Assembly: GCF_947623445.1 (NCBI RefSeq)
Contig: NC_135243.1
Location: 5,644,501-5,708,500 of the forward strand
Source: Clavelina lepadiformis
Lineage: Eukaryota; Chordata; Ascidiacea; Aplousobranchia; Clavelinidae
Reading direction: 5' to 3'
DNA length: 64,000 bases
The stretch's first letter is position 1; the number at the start of each line of letters is the position of its first letter. Shown one piece after another: positions 35,068-49,100 of this stretch. The position numbers and the translations under genes were made by a program. Below the pieces are notes generated by a model, which was not told the DNA's origin, did no database searches, and was given only the letters and a program-made list of their open reading frames with translations.

Positions 35068-37866
35068 ATTTAAAATAGGCCTACCATACGTCCTCTTTTA
35101 GGAGGATTTGTCCTCTTTTCTCAAGAAAAGTGAATGGTCCTCCGAGGACGCTCAAAAATGCCCAAATGTCCTCTTTTTTTGCATTTCGAGTTAGTTGCTT
35201 ATACTTTCATCAAGACTTTTAGGCGAGACGTTGTATTTATTTCCAAAAAATTACTGTAGCCATGAAACATGCTGAATTGCTGGTTTAAAAAAGGTTTTCC
35301 AACAAATTGCCCTACCAGCCCTACCTTCTTGATTGTTATTGCAAACATTGTTCGACGTTCTCTGTATCATCTGGGCCTTTTTACATGCGAGGATCTGTCG
35401 CAATTTTTCTGGCGCAACTTCGAACTTAACAGACCGTAACAAAAGTTCCGCTAGTCGTCTCGACAAGTTCGTGGTTTCACATGTGCGCATGTTGAGTTAA
35501 GTTCGAACTTGCGCCAGAAAAATTGCAACAGAACCTCAAATGTAAAAAGGCCCGTTAATAAAGCAAAGGTGTGAGTTTTGTAGGCCTAGCCTACTATTAG
35601 TGTTACTGTATGGTAGGCTATGTTCTTATTTCTTACAAAAGCTTGTCTAGTTAGGTTATAGCATACAGGTAGTTCTCAGCAGATGCTTTCATTTTTCTTT
35701 ATTATTCTTTAAATTTAGACAACCATAAAGCAACATAAGCTATAAATTATAATGCCGAAGAGGGAAACTCTGTTTTCTAATGAGCTACGCCAGAAGTATC
35801 CTTGTTTCAGAAAAGGACGTAGTAATTTCGAAGCTGAATGCATTACTTGTGGATATGGCACGTTTATTTCTGTGGCAAACAAAGGTAGTGTTAGCCTCGA
35901 TGACCATATTAAAACCACGAAGCATAAGCAGGCTATTAGAGGTGAAAATGAAGCCTCATCTTCATCTAAAGTGACCGACTATTTTAGCAAAGTTGGCACA
36001 AAGTCAGGAGACGAAGTTGCAGCCGCCGAAGCCACCATGGCATTTCATACAGTGAAGCACCATTATAGCTATAAATCTAACGACTGCACCTTTACTTTGA
36101 TGGCTAAGATATTTCCAGATTCCAGCACTGCAAAAAGGTACTCTTGTGCTCGCACCAAGATTGAAGCTATCGTAAATAATGTACTTGCTCCCACGTCTGT
36201 TCAGTATGTGCTAAATGATATAGAAGAACATGAAATCAAGTATCTCGGAGTAGCCACTGATGGCAGTAATCACAAATCTACCAAACTTTTTCCTATAGTT
36301 ATACAATATTTTGACTGGAAAAATGGAGGTCTGCAGTCTAAATTACTTGATGTTAGAAGCACTAAAAATGAAACTTCCTTGACTATTGCAAATGAAATTA
36401 AAGAAACACTGAAGAAAACAAAACTGTTTAATAAATGCATTTCGTTTACTGGTGACAACTGCAACACCAATTTTGGAGGTCTGCGCCGAAGGAAAGGTAA
36501 CAACGTTTTTACTCATATGAAAAATGACGTTCCTGCTTTAGTTGGTGTTGGTTGCCCAGCACACATTTTGAATAACTGTTTACACCATGGTGCAAATCAG
36601 ATCAGTCTTGATGTTGAAAGTATTATCTACAAAACCTACCAACGTTTTTCTATTTATACTGTTCGGACAGAAGAGTTGAAAGATTTCTGTCTATTTGTGG
36701 ATATAGAGTACAAGAAACTTCTTTCCCACAGCGTAACCAGATGGCTTTCACTTTATCCTAGCCTGTCTAGAATGCTCCAAATGTATCCAGCTTTAAAGTC
36801 GTATTTTTTATCCATTGACAAGCCACCTATTGTTCTAAAACATTTTTTTGAAAATTCATTGGGTGAACATTATTTGAGACACATGCAATCCTTTGTGGCT
36901 GTTTTTCATGAACAAGTTCAAAACATCGAGAAATCAAAGATATCTCTTGTTGAAGTTGTAGCTAGTCTCAACTATGTAAAGACAACCATTCTAGAAAGGA
37001 AAAGACAAATGTTCGTATCGATTCAAGTAAAATCAACACTGACAAAATTCAGAGAAGAGGGAAAAGATCGGGAATGTGATTTGTTCATGTCAGATGTATC
37101 TTCATTGTACGATTCTTGTGTTGCCTACTTGGATGAATGGACCAATTCATTTGCTGAATTCAAGTGTTTTGATTGGATGCTTCTGTCCAACGCCAAAGAA
37201 TGGGCTAACGTTGAGCCATGTGTAAATTATCTGGCAGAGAAAAACGTTGACATTGATGATGCTAAACTGTTCGACCAGTACCAACACTTGTGCAAATTTG
37301 TGTAAAGGCGGCATGAAACTGATGCAACCGCATTTTCTAAAATGATGGCACATGAAAAATGGACAGAATATTTCCAGCATTGCAGAACCGAAGAAATGTT
37401 TAGTGAACTGTTAAAAATCGCGCAATTTTACTTTAGCATTATGGCCCATAATGCAAATGTTGATTGTTGAACGCATTTTTTCTTTGATGCAGCCACAATG
37501 GTGCAAAGAAAGAGACAGCCTATTAGTTGGATCAGTTTCGAGCATCTTGACGGTTGTATATAATTTCAAAGATATTTCGTGTAAACAATTTCACGATCTC
37601 GTTAAAAATGATCATTCCTTATTGGCAAAAGTTAAGGGAACCGCAAAGTATTCATGGGCTAAATCTGAAAAATAAATTTATTTGTTGTTTATGTGTCTGT
37701 TTTTGTAACTTTTGCTTTGCTTTGTTTTTGTAACTTTTGCCTGCAACTACCAAGGAAATGTAAAACATCATCCAACTCAAACATAACAATTCTACTTTTG
37801 TTTTACTTGCCGGCAAAAAAATGTCCTCTTTTTGGGTGCTGAAAATATGGTAGGCCTAATTTAAAA
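35068..37866 (+). mobile_element. Full-length hAT transposon with 8-bp target duplication
   Basis: The element spans 35076-37858 (2783 bp) between 13-bp perfect inverted repeats TAGGCCTACCATA. It is flanked by exact 8-bp duplications ATTTAAAA at 35068-35075 and 37859-37866; the coordinates given include these. Units 1 and 3 contain the undivided site (CACTGTATTTAAAATGTCACC), which proves the boundaries. Subterminal GTCCTCTTTT motifs are repeated at both ends. The 8-bp duplication and the encoded transposase place it in the hAT superfamily. Confidence 0.97.
35752..37675 (+). pseudogene. hAT transposase, decayed
   Basis: The 35752-37305 frame (517 aa) starts MPKRETLFSNELRQKYP. A BED-type zinc finger follows (C-x2-C ... 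H-x4-H around residues 31-62). The catalytic core has an Asp in ATDGSNHK, an Asp in TGDN and the SVTRWLSL motif. A TAA at 37303-37305 interrupts it. The same frame then continues to about 37450, after which a shift of frame is needed to reach the C-terminal dimerisation block (VERIFSLM, then W...R..LL; 37451-37675). With one nonsense change and one frameshift the protein is probably inactive, although the ends are intact. Either could be an assembly error. Confidence 0.88.
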
Positions 37867-38273
37867 TGTCACCAATGTTTGAATATGATTTAATGAGCCA
37901 ATCACCAAATTTTCACAAATAAGCAAATCACTTCTAACATTTACATTATGCTGATGTGAGGTTAATCTGAAATTGCAATGATTTATATAAAGAGGTTTCA
38001 TATTTGCACACGAGCGATAAAAAACACGGAACATGACGAAATGAGATGATTTTCTACTGGAATTGCACATTAGGTTATTGCAAAGTAAATTTCACAAACA
38101 TACTTCTATAAGTGCCATAACAAACATCACAACTGCATAAACAAAACATACCCTACTAAAATCAATACACAACAGAAATCGTTAGAGTACGGATCAATTT
38201 CCAGTAATATAAATTTTGATTGAATAATCATTACTCAAGTAAGTGCTCTTTGAAAGGATGCCTGTAAATTGTC

Positions 38274-41200
38274 TTATCCCAAGTTGACGTCATTTTCGTT
38301 CTCGGAAAGCTTTTCACGGTACCTGCTCACTTCCACGCCTTCCCAGTTGGCATTGTTGAGTGGTTTAAAAAACCTGGGAAAAAAATTGGGAATTAATTTC
38401 TTCCAAAAATATTGCAAGTGTTATATCAAAAAGCAATAAGAAAACATTATCATCACATGCTTTAAAATACAAGTATTCAGATATGTTGTGTATTAATCAT
38501 TTCACGTCAATAAGGTTTTCCTTCAGGTTACCATATTTAAAGAAATAATTTTGTGGTCCACTAATTGCTTTGCACAAGGATTTAAAGCATACGTATCAAA
38601 CTCCCGGCCCGCTTTACAATAAAACTTGGCCCGCGATGCTATTTTATACATTGAACTATTTCCGGCCCGCGAGTATAACTTACTTGTACAGTATAACTTA
38701 CTTTTTTCAAGCAAGAAAAAGATTATAACAAATCGCACAATATCGCAGCACAGCAGTTGTCCCACCATAAGATAGAATAAATAGATTTATTCTAACGCTT
38801 GGAATCTGGGCTGCTTTTTTTCTTTATTGTTTGTTAATTCTTTAATGCTTTTGCAAGGAAATGAATGAAACATAATGACGTAAGAGAAAATAATCAAAAA
38901 TAGCCCAGTCAAAAATCGTCAAAAACTTGGTGTTGTTTCGCTGCCTGTTTCAATTCGTATACTCGTGTCACGAAATGTTCAATCAAGTTTTATCTTTACG
39001 GCCTGCGGCGTTAACTAAGTTTTGAGTTTTGGCCCCTGGTGCGATTGAGTTTGACACCCCTGATCTAAAGGGAAACTTACTTGTCCATAACTTCATCCGA
39101 AACTTCTCGTTCATGGTCAGTGATGCCGTGTTTCAATACTTCCAAGTTGGTGAGAAGATTTTTCATGCTGTGAATAAGACAGCAAAATTAACCTTTGAAA
39201 AGATTTATCAAAAACGATTTATGCACTTGGTAAAGACAAACAGTTTTTCTTTAGCACTTTTCCCCCCTGGATTAATTTAAACATAACATGACCACAATCA
39301 ATTAGTCAATAAACATACAGTGTTGTGAATTTTTGGTTACAGCACTCTCAACCAACAAACCATATCACCAAGAAAAGAAACGCAAATGTTACTATCAGAG
39401 TAGGAAAATGTTTGAAGTTAACACACAGGTTAAGCAGTTTAACTTATTACTTGGAAATGGGCAACATACTATATCTAGGCACAGGCTGAGGGATAGAATC
39501 GTATACCAGTAATTTTATCTAAAACCTTAGATCCAGACTAAGAAAATATACGATCATACGACGCTGATATAAGGGCAGCATATTATGTTAATGTCCACAT
39601 TTTTAACCTTTAATCACAAAGACAGATTACCTGGCAGTTCCTATTAAGGTGGTATGTATCCCAGGTTGTTCGAGAGAAAAACGTGTTGCAATTTTTGCGA
39701 TATCAACATCCTTACTTTGGCAGAACTCAGCTGCTTGTCTGCAAACTGATCGAATATTTTCCCCGGCAGGATGCCACTTAGCAGGTCCTCGATTAGTGAG
39801 TAATCCCATTGATAGAATGGAGGCATTGATCACACCAACACCCTTAGACTGTGGGAAATATAGATTTCAGTTGAAAAGTTTGTCTGTTATGAAAGTAAAT
39901 AATGTTACGTTTAAACAAGAAAACTAGCGTATTAAAAATACAATATGACTTGTATATCGTACGAACAAGCACAACAGGGCCTATACATACAATGCAGAAA
40001 ACAATACTGGTAGGTTAAAATTTGAGAAATGCAAACTAGTTCTATAATAAAGAGACTTCATACTTGAAAATAAGGAATGTATTCGCCCAATGAATTGTCG
40101 TTCATTGATGCATGGCAATATGTAAGGACGGTGTCGATCTCCACTGGTGATTTTTCCAGAACAGTTCTTATTTGAAAAAAAAAGAGATAATTTATCTGGA
40201 TGTTTATTTTTTAGATGACAGATATGCAGATTATACGTTTAATATGTGAAAATTTCAAAACTATGTCACAGTAATTATCATTTTCAGAAAGATTGAAACA
40301 GTACTTTCCAAATAAATAAGAAAGTTATAGAACTTCGTAAATAATAATAGCATAAAGAATATGTTAAAAACCTAAAATTCTCCATAGGATATCCTGTTAT
40401 TCCAATATACCGAACTTTTCCAGCATCTTTCACTTTTTGCAATGCAGGAAGAGTTTCATTAATTACGATGTCAAGACTTGGAGCAAATTCCATGTCGTGA
40501 ATCTGTGCAGAATTTTCAACTTTATGACTACACCATTATAACAAAATGCAAGATATAATATATACACTATAATGCTGCAATAAGCCTTAAAACATCAATC
40601 ATCAAAAATCTGAAATACCTGGAAATTATTTATGATATATATACGATCTAGAAGTTCTTGTTTCTAATAGTACACGTCATATTTACGATATTGTGGTTGT
40701 AGTATCAGTATGTAATTATGTGTTGGCAGAACTTTCGTGAACATTTTAGCCAATGAATTAATGTAATTGTCTTAATGGAATGAAAAGATATGCAATAATT
40801 ATTAGAGTTGTTAAAAGCTGAAGGTCAACGCATTTTTATTGAAACATACCTGAATTGTATCAATATATTCCACGCCCAATCGATTTAAACTTTCATCTAC
40901 TGACTGTATCACTCTCTCGGCACGAAAATCAAACATTTTCGACGTTTCTGGTAGATAGCGACCCACTTTGGTATTGAGGTAATAAGCTTGTCTCGGGAAT
41001 TTTGGCAAAATCATCCCAAGAACTTTTTCGCTTTTTGTGTGTCCATACCATGGGGCTGTATCAATCATATTAATGCCGAGCTTGATCGCTTTTTCTACAA
41101 CTTGGACAGATTCTTGATCATCAGTTGCGCGAAATACACTTCCAAGTGCAGAACCACCTAAAGCAGTATGTTTCACTTTCATATTTTCAGAGATACCCTA

Positions 41201-41559
41201 CATAGAATTGAGTAAATATATATCAGAATCAGCCTGTAGGGCTACGCTATGTGTAGGTTTTTGCAATTTTTCACTACATATAGCACTAAGAATAAAGAAG
41301 ATAAAAGAGTAGAGGTAAAACCTGAAGTATTTCATTTAAAAACTTGACTGTGTTTTGTGAAGAAGAGTTACTTAAATTGTACATTAATGTATATATCATA
41401 TGCAACCACTGTTCTAAAAACATAAACATACCAAATGTCATTGAAGATACAATCATATCGGTTTTCCCAAGCTGGGTGTATTTCATCTTCGACAAATCCT
41501 TTACATCATGAAAGCCTTCCACAAAAGTTGGAGGTCTGGTTAATGCAAAAGTGTAGTAA
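38274..41559 (-). CDS. L-galactose dehydrogenase-like aldo-keto reductase, copy 2
   Basis: Exons in transcript order: 41559-41432, 41157-40850, 40502-40372, 40166-40064, 39848-39631, 39167-39081, 38373-38274; no internal stop. The catalytic Asp, Tyr, Lys and His positions are kept (NMIDTAPWYG, NTKVGRY, QIHDMEF), and the WHPA motif is normal. It differs from copy 1 by scattered replacements such as GSVFRATDD and HEREVSDE. As in copy 1 the exon before PPTFVEGFHD is not identified; the acceptor-like CACAG at 41560-41564 is conserved. The intron between exons 6 and 7 contains a hAT MITE (38588-39062). Catalytic residues suggest a working enzyme; substrate unknown. Confidence 0.87.
38588..39062. 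mobile_element. hAT-type MITE in AKR copy 2 intron
   Basis: The right end, inverted, is CAGGGGTGTCAAACTC. The left end is its decayed partner CATACGTATCAAACTC. Flanking 8-bp sequences ATTTAAAG (38580-38587) and ATCTAAAG (39063-39070) are a target duplication with one mismatch. AKR copies 1 and 3 show the uninterrupted GATGTAAAGGGAAAC. It is 475 bp with CCGGCCCGC motifs and no coding capacity. Confidence 0.85.
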
Positions 41560-41564
41560 CTGTG

Positions 41565-44500
41565 ATCATTATCAATTTATTTACAATGATAAACAAAAAT
41601 TCTTTAATCTGTTTGCAGCAATCTTTTATCGTTTCACATTGTGTATGGTTTAATTTTTATTAGCTTCAACTCACAAGTTCGATGACATCTTTTATAACTT
41701 CTATAAGCTTTTGGTGTAAGGAAATACCAACAGTGATCAACAATCACCTGAGGCGATGAGCTGATTCAAATGTAGGAGTTTATGAAAATATGAGCCCTAC
41801 TGTCAAGACAAAATTTATATGACGAAAACGAATCGTTTATGAAAAGCTTACTAGCAAAATATTCTCCAAGGCTTTTATGAAATTATATTTTGCAATTCTG
41901 GATCAAGAGCTACTTATATCATACACTTATCTAGCTTTTGATTACTAACAATCTAGACACCCATGATTTCTTGTGCCACACACAATGTTCTATTTGATCT
42001 TGTATGTTTCAATCAATTAGAAACCGGCTTTTGGCAGAGCTACCAACGGCCAACGCAGCAAAATAACTGTCTTTAAGTTTAAGGTCACTTATAATTAATC
42101 AAAAGTGTATTTCTGGTCAGCACTGGTCAACTAGCCATTCCATTTTAAACATTTATTGAGCTCCGACAAAAGTATTCAATTGCTCTTTACTTCGATCTCT
42201 GTTTTAGTCTCATCAAGGGAAAAAAACAACAGGACGAAACCTGAAGGTAAATCTGAATGCATTGTATTGAAAATTACCACTTGTAACCTGTACAATTTCG
42301 CTTTCATGGCAGTGAAACAGTTAACATTGCAGTATACTATAACGCTTTTCATTTAACTTATCATACAACTTTTTGAAGTAGAAGATATTACAATGCATTA
42401 GATCGCAAAACATTATACAACGTCAGCAAACTAGTAGTTAAAACTTAAAAGGTAAACAAAACATCAGCGTTTAGGTCAAAGTTCATTAGAAGCAACGATT
42501 AGAATGGATATAAATCCTTTTGGGAGAATTCCCTAACACGAAAAGTCGAGAAGAACAAGGTAAAAATTTTAACTATTTCAATTTAGTTAACCAAGTAGCT
42601 TCTTGAAGTTAGATGACAAGAACCTATTTAAACTTATCAAAATGTAGTTTCTGTTTACAGTAGTCAAACTTTCATTCTAAAAATGAAATATTCATATTCA
42701 AAAATACTTGTTTCAAATAATCGTAAATCCAAACCGGCACGAGTTTAACAATGAAAAAAAAGTTTTATTGAAAGAAATTTTTGCAGCCGTTTAAACAAAC
42801 GTTTTCCTGCAAATTGATTAAACAGACTTTCTAATCTTAAGTTTGCAAAACATTTACACGAACCAATTATTTAAAGATGTCCAAAACATGACGGGAGACT
42901 AAGTCAGCATGCTACCCTTGCACAGTAATTACCAACGCTTTTGACACGTATTTAAAAACCGGTGCCAATTGATATATAATGAAAGCCTAAAAGTTTGCCT
43001 GCGCTCGGACAAAAACGTTTTTGTTTAATGGCTAATAAATTGTTATGTGATACAAAGTTGAAGCCAACAAACTTGTGTGGCCGGCTTTCCTGCTGACGTT
43101 AAACACTTTTTCAGCATAGGCTACACTTGTGGCATATAGCATACCAGAAGAAGCTTGGATTAGAAGGATTAGAGCAATCTAATCCAATCTAATAGCTTAT
43201 CATTAAACTAAAATCACGTTACAACAAAGAGTTTTTATTTGATAATAGTCATAACAACATATAAGAGGATGTCTATGAAAGTTACCGCCAGAATGCAACA
43301 GATAAAGTTTAGCTGGCCTGCACAGATACCTAATACCTATGACAACGACAGTTTTCTTCTGATTCCCGCAAGTCATGGGAGCCAATACATCACTAACTCG
43401 GAATGCAAAATCGACTGCAAAAAAGTAGAGCTGATGAACAGGTACCGGCATTATTTTGGTTTACGGTAGACTAGCCTATATGCCTAACGATAGTACCGTA
43501 CAATAGCATAATAGCATAGCAATTAGTACTGTATCACTGATATTACAGACCGATTTTAACAAAGGGGCTCCTTTGCTAAAATTTAGCTATGAGCTCCGCT
43601 CAATCTTAATCCGGCTTTGACCGGCGATAGCACTTAACAAAGCAAGTTATTTAGTGAAATATAGGGACATAATGTAATTACAACCAAACTATTTGTAAAA
43701 TCACGTATAGTTGTACTTAAATCGAAAGAACGTTAATAATGTTGACTGAAAACCTGAATTAGGTCTTTACGATTGACACAGCTATTTTTTGTCGATCTAA
43801 AAACCAATACAAAATTGTTGTTGTAATAGCTTTGTGATCTTGTGGTGGTGTCCATTTCTAAGTGGTTTTGAAAACATCAAATTACAATTCAATTTGCCAC
43901 AAAACTGTTATTAATCAAAGCCCTCTTGCAAGATAAAACATCAAGTAATTAGCTAATATGGAAAAACAGGTTACTTCACTTTAGATAGATAACGTAGCGT
44001 TGCAACCAGTTGTTGAACATAGGCAAGTAAATTTCGATAAAGAACATGTAAAATTTAATTTATTTTGGGATGTATTAAAGTTAGATTTAAATTTTAGAAA
44101 AAGATTCAGGTTAGGTTACGGCTTCTCTTTTATATGCTTCAAGATAACGGTAGGTTAACAAAGAACCGAACAAAGGGATAGAAAGTTAATTGTGTTTTGG
44201 TTAAACACAACTCATAAGTAAGAAGCTTGAAGTGCTAAGTTGCATCTGATTTGTTTAGAAAATGAGAAAACGATTAAAAAACCACCAGACAATATAACAA
44301 ACCATTTGGGAAGAAATAGGACTTAGACTGTCTCAAAACCTGTTTTAGGTACAGTTTAGATTTTTGTTCCAAACTAACTTTCCTTACATCATTTCCATAA
44401 TTGTGCACAGCACTCATGATGCTACAGGAACAATGAACATAAATCTTATTTCAATGCGTTGTCGTATATAGACTCGACAACCAAGAACCTCTTTGTTGAC

Positions 44501-44945
44501 TGCTTTTATATTCTGTTTGTTCTTTTTACTAAAACGGAACTTGTCCATTGATGGATTAATTTCAAAAGACTACCAGTTCAGACTCAACTTGACTTCCTAT
44601 CCCACTTTGAGATTCTTATTTTGCAAGTATAGCATAAAATGCTAACTATCAAAATGCTTGCAGATATGTCAAAAAGCATCACTGTCTCAAACTTTTGCAA
44701 CGCAATAAAAACAAGTATCTCTTCATTTGAGTTGTAAGATCGATATTGTAAGACCCCGAAATAAAACGAGTTCGGTTTATAACGCCTCTCATCACTTGTG
44801 ATGGCTCCGATAAATTTTGTCTAACGATTTCGCGATAAACAATAGGCAGGTCAAATAACACGAAATGGTAAATGAAATCTTTGCCTCCGAGGACTTGAGT
44901 GAAATTGCTAGGCTGAAATTAAATTGAAGATGCATGCGCACTACT
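41565..44945. other. Unit 2, non-coding right part
   Basis: Upstream flank of AKR copy 2 and the right part of the unit, alignable with 29990-34559 minus the unit 1 insertions. No gene recognised. Confidence 0.5.
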
Positions 44946-45049
44946 GCCATTGATAAAATTGAAAAATGAAAAAATTTGCCCGACTTAAGCGGCATTTACA
45001 CTTGCTTCAAAAAACTGATTTCTTTATGGCTTTAACTTATACTTTATGC

Positions 45050-45229
45050 CAGAGGTGGGCAAACTTGTTCAATGAAAGTGTCACTTTCGGAAAACTAGAA
45101 ACACCAGCGAGCCGCAAAATCAGTAATGATTGTCAATTTGGTTATTATATTATGAGTAGTCATTTTGGGATATTACTTTTCAGCTAGAAGACCCATAAAA
45201 AACATGTCGGCGAACTTTGACCACCTTTG
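45050..45229. mobile_element. Short hAT-like MITE
   Basis: The left end is CAGAGGTGGGCAAACTT and the right end, inverted, is CAAAGGTGGTCAAAGTT. It is 180 bp with no coding capacity. No clear 8-bp duplication, probably because the flank was rearranged. Confidence 0.55.
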
Positions 45230-45499
45230 CCATAGAGTATAGAATCTATACCTGAAAACAATGTTGGATTCTTTGTCTAGTGTTACGTCATAAACGAAAT
45301 GCTGGCCTAAATAGACAGAAACGTTCATAAACGGTACTCTTGGTAACAAATTGAGTAAGTGAGAAATTGCTGCTTTTGAAGTGCTGTGTGTTTGCAATGC
45401 AATCTTGTGTAACTTTTAAAATCTTACCACAATTTACTTGGGTTACAAGATTTTATAAATCTGAATTTTTTCAAAAAATGGTTCGCCTTAAAAACGTGT

Positions 45500-45694
45500 T
45501 GGGAACCACTGCCCTAGGGGGCCATTTACGTTTCGCAAGTTATTGCGCACTAATCACTAGTCCAGGAAAACAGTTGCGAAAATTATTTTCATTTAATGCA
45601 GAAACTTTTTGGTTTGACTGTGGGTGCCGCCAAATCTTTTGCTTGTTTGCAGGGTGCCGTAAGCCAAAAAAAGTTGAGAACCACTGCTGTAAGG
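45500..45694. mobile_element. hAT termini in a rearranged block
   Basis: Two CCACTG-ending termini, at about 45498-45511 (TTGGGAACCACTG) and 45678-45691 (GTTGAGAACCACTG), match the CAGTGGTTCCCAA and CAGTGGTTCTCAAC ends of hAT elements. Matching left ends were not found, so these look like fragments of nested insertions that replaced the unit's original sequence. Confidence 0.4.
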
Positions 45695-46172
45695 TGCACT
45701 GTATACACAAACAATAATCTGTAAAAAGTCAACCAGAGATGCCTTCACAAACACTGTATTTAAAATGTCACCAATGTTTGAATATGATTTAATGAGCCAA
45801 TCACCAAATTTTCACAAATAAGCAAATCACTTCTAACATTTACATTATGCTGATGTGAGGTTAATATGAAATTGCAATGATTTATATAAAGAGGTTTCAT
45901 ATTTGCACAAGAGCGATAAAAAAAACACGGAACATGGCGAAATGAGATGATTTTCTACTGGAATTGCACATTAGGTTATTGCAAAGTAAATTTCACAAAC
46001 ATACTTCTATAAGTGCCATAACAAAAATCACAACTGCATAAAAAACATACCCCACTAAAATCAATACACAAAAGAAATCGTTAAAGTACAAATAAATATC
46101 CAGTAATATAAATTTTGATTGAATGATCATAACTCTAGTAAGAGCTCTTTGAAAGGATGCCTGTAAGTCGTC

Positions 46173-49100
46173 TTATCCCAAGTTGACGTCACTTTTGTTC
46201 TTGGCAAGCTTTTTATGGTACTTGCTCACCTCCACGCCTTCCCAGTTGGCATTGTTGAGTGGTTTAAAAAACCTTGGAAAATATCGGGAATTAGTTTTTT
46301 ACAAAAAAATTGCCAGTGTTACAGCACAAAGCAATAAGAAAACATCAATGTCATCACATGCTTTAAAACACAAGTATTCGGATATGTTGTGTATTAATCA
46401 TTTCACGTCAATAAGTTTTTCCTTCAGTTTACCATATTTAAAGAAATAATTTTGTGGTCCACTAATTGCTTTGCACAAAGATGTAAAGGGAAACTTACTT
46501 GTCCATAACCTCATCCGAAACTTGGCGTTCATGGTCAGTGATGCCGTGTTTCAAAACTTCCAAGTTGGTGAGAAGATTTTTCATGCTGTGAATAAGACAG
46601 CAAAATTAACCTTTTAAAAGATTTATCAAACGATTTATGCACTTGGTAAAGACAAACAGTTTTTCCTTAGCACTTTTCCTCCCTGGATTAATTTAAACAT
46701 AACATGACCACAATCAATTAGTCAATTAACATACTGTGTTGTGAATTTTTGGTTACAGCACTCTCAACCAACAAACCATATCACCAAGAAAAGAAATGCA
46801 AATGTTACTATCAGAGTATGAAAATGTTTGAAGTTTACACACAGGTTAAGCAGTTTAACTTATATCTAGGCACAGGCTGCGGTGTGGAATCAAATACCAG
46901 TAATTTTATCTGAAACCTTAGATCCTGACTAAGAAAATAAACGATCAAACAACGCTGATAAAAGGGCAGCGTATTATGTTAATGACCACGTTTTTAACCT
47001 TTAATCAAAAAGACAGATTACCTGGCAGTTCCTATTAAGGTGGTATGTATCCCAGATTGCTCGAGAGAAAAACGTGTTGCAATTTTTGCGATATCAACAT
47101 CCTTACTTTGGCAGAACTCAGCTGCTTGTCTGCAAACTGATCGAATATTTTCTCCGGCAGGATGCCACTTAGCAGGTCCTCGATTAGTGAGCAATCCCAT
47201 TGATAAAATGGAGGCATTGATCACACCAACACCTTTAGACTGTAGGAAATATAGATTTCAGTCCAAAAGTTTGTCTGCTATGAAAGTAAGTAATGTCACG
47301 CTTAAACAAGAAAACTAGCGTATTAAAAATACAATATGACTTGTGTATAGTATGAACACACAGTATAGGGCAGGGGTCGGGAACCTTTTTGGCGAAGGAG
47401 CGATGAAAGCCACATATTGTTAATTTTTTATTTCCGTTAGAGCCATATAATATTTTTCAACACTTAATGCAACTAACGTGTGCATTTTTAAGCAAAACCA
47501 ACTATTTTAGACAACGGTAAATGTCTGAATTTACTCTTTAATAACATGCTAATTACTGTTAATGCGATTTCTGGTGCTGCATGGTACAGAAATTACAAAA
47601 CTACAAATAACAGAAAAGTTTTATTCGTAACAATTGTGCTAAGAAATGCCAGCTTAGATTTATCTGCGAGGCAGATGCCGTCATCAAAAGAGCCATATCT
47701 GGCTCACGAGCCATAGGTTCCCAACCTCTGGTATAGGGCCTATACATACAATGCAGAAAACAGTACTGGTAACAGACTAAAACTTGAGAAATGCAAACTA
47801 GTTCAATAATAAAGACACATCATACTTGAAAATAAGGAATGTATTCGCCCAATGAATTGTCGTTCATTGATGCATGGCAATATGTAAGGACGGTGTCGAT
47901 CTCCACTGGTGATTTTTCCAGAACAGTTCTTGTTTGAAAAAAAAATGAAATAATTTATCTGGATGTTTATTTTTTAGATAACAGATATGCAGATTAATAA
48001 GTAAAAATTTCAAAATTGTGTCACAGTAATTATCGTTTTCAGAAAGATTGAAACAGTACCTTCCAAATAAATAAGAAAGTTATAGAACTTCGTAACAATA
48101 ATAGCATAAAGAATATTGTAAAAACCTAAAATTCTCCATAGGATATCCTGTTATTCCAATATGCCGAACTTTTCCAGCATCTTTCACTTTTTGCAATGCA
48201 GGAAGAGTTTCATTAATTACGATGTCAAGACTTGGAGCAAATTCCATGTCGTGAATCTGTGCAGAATTTTCAACTTTATGACTACACCATTACAACAAAA
48301 TGCAAGATATAATAGATATATTATACAGTATACTGCTGCAATAAGCCTTAAAACATCAATCATCAAAAATCTGAAATACCTGGAAATTTTTTATGATATA
48401 TATATGATCTAGAAGTTCTTGTTTGTAATGGTACACGTCATAATTAAGATATTGTAGTATCAGTAATTATGTGTTGGCAGAATTTTCGTGAACATTTTAG
48501 CCAATGAATTAATGTAATTTACTTTATGTAATGAAAAGATATGCAATAATTAGAGTTGTTAAGAGCTGAAGGTCAACACATTTTTATTGAAACATACCTG
48601 AATTGTATCAATATATTCCACGCCCAAATGATTTAAACTTTCATCTACTGACTGAATCACTCTCTCGGCACGAAAATCAAACATTTTCGAGGGTTCTGCT
48701 AGATAGCGACCCACTTTGGTATTGAGGTAATATGCTTGTCTCGGGAATTTTGGCAAAATCATCCCAAGAACTTTTTCGCTTTTTGTGTGTCCATACCATG
48801 GGGCTGTATCAATCATATTAATGCCAAGCCTGATCGCTTTTTCTACAACTTGGACAGATTCTTGATCATCAGTTGAGCGATATACACTTCCAAGTGCAGT
48901 ACCACCTAAAGCAGTATGTTTTACTTTCAAATTTTAAGAGATACCCTTCATTGACTTATAGTATTGAGTGAATATATATATATCAGAATTAGCCTCTATG
49001 CTATGTGTAGGTTTTTGCAATTTTTTATTACATGTAGCACTAAAAATAAAATAGATAAAAGACTAGAGGTAACAACGGAAGCTATTCATTTAAAAACTTG

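Larger units (their letters stand above)
34560..44945. repeat. Tandem segmental duplication, unit 2
   Basis: Second unit. It begins with the same TTGATAAAATTGAAAA segment as unit 3 (44951) and contains AKR copy 2. It is interrupted by the 2.78-kb hAT element and by a hAT MITE; both sites are empty in the other units. A further stretch of about 120 bp near 43611-43730 is absent from unit 1. Confidence 0.8.
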
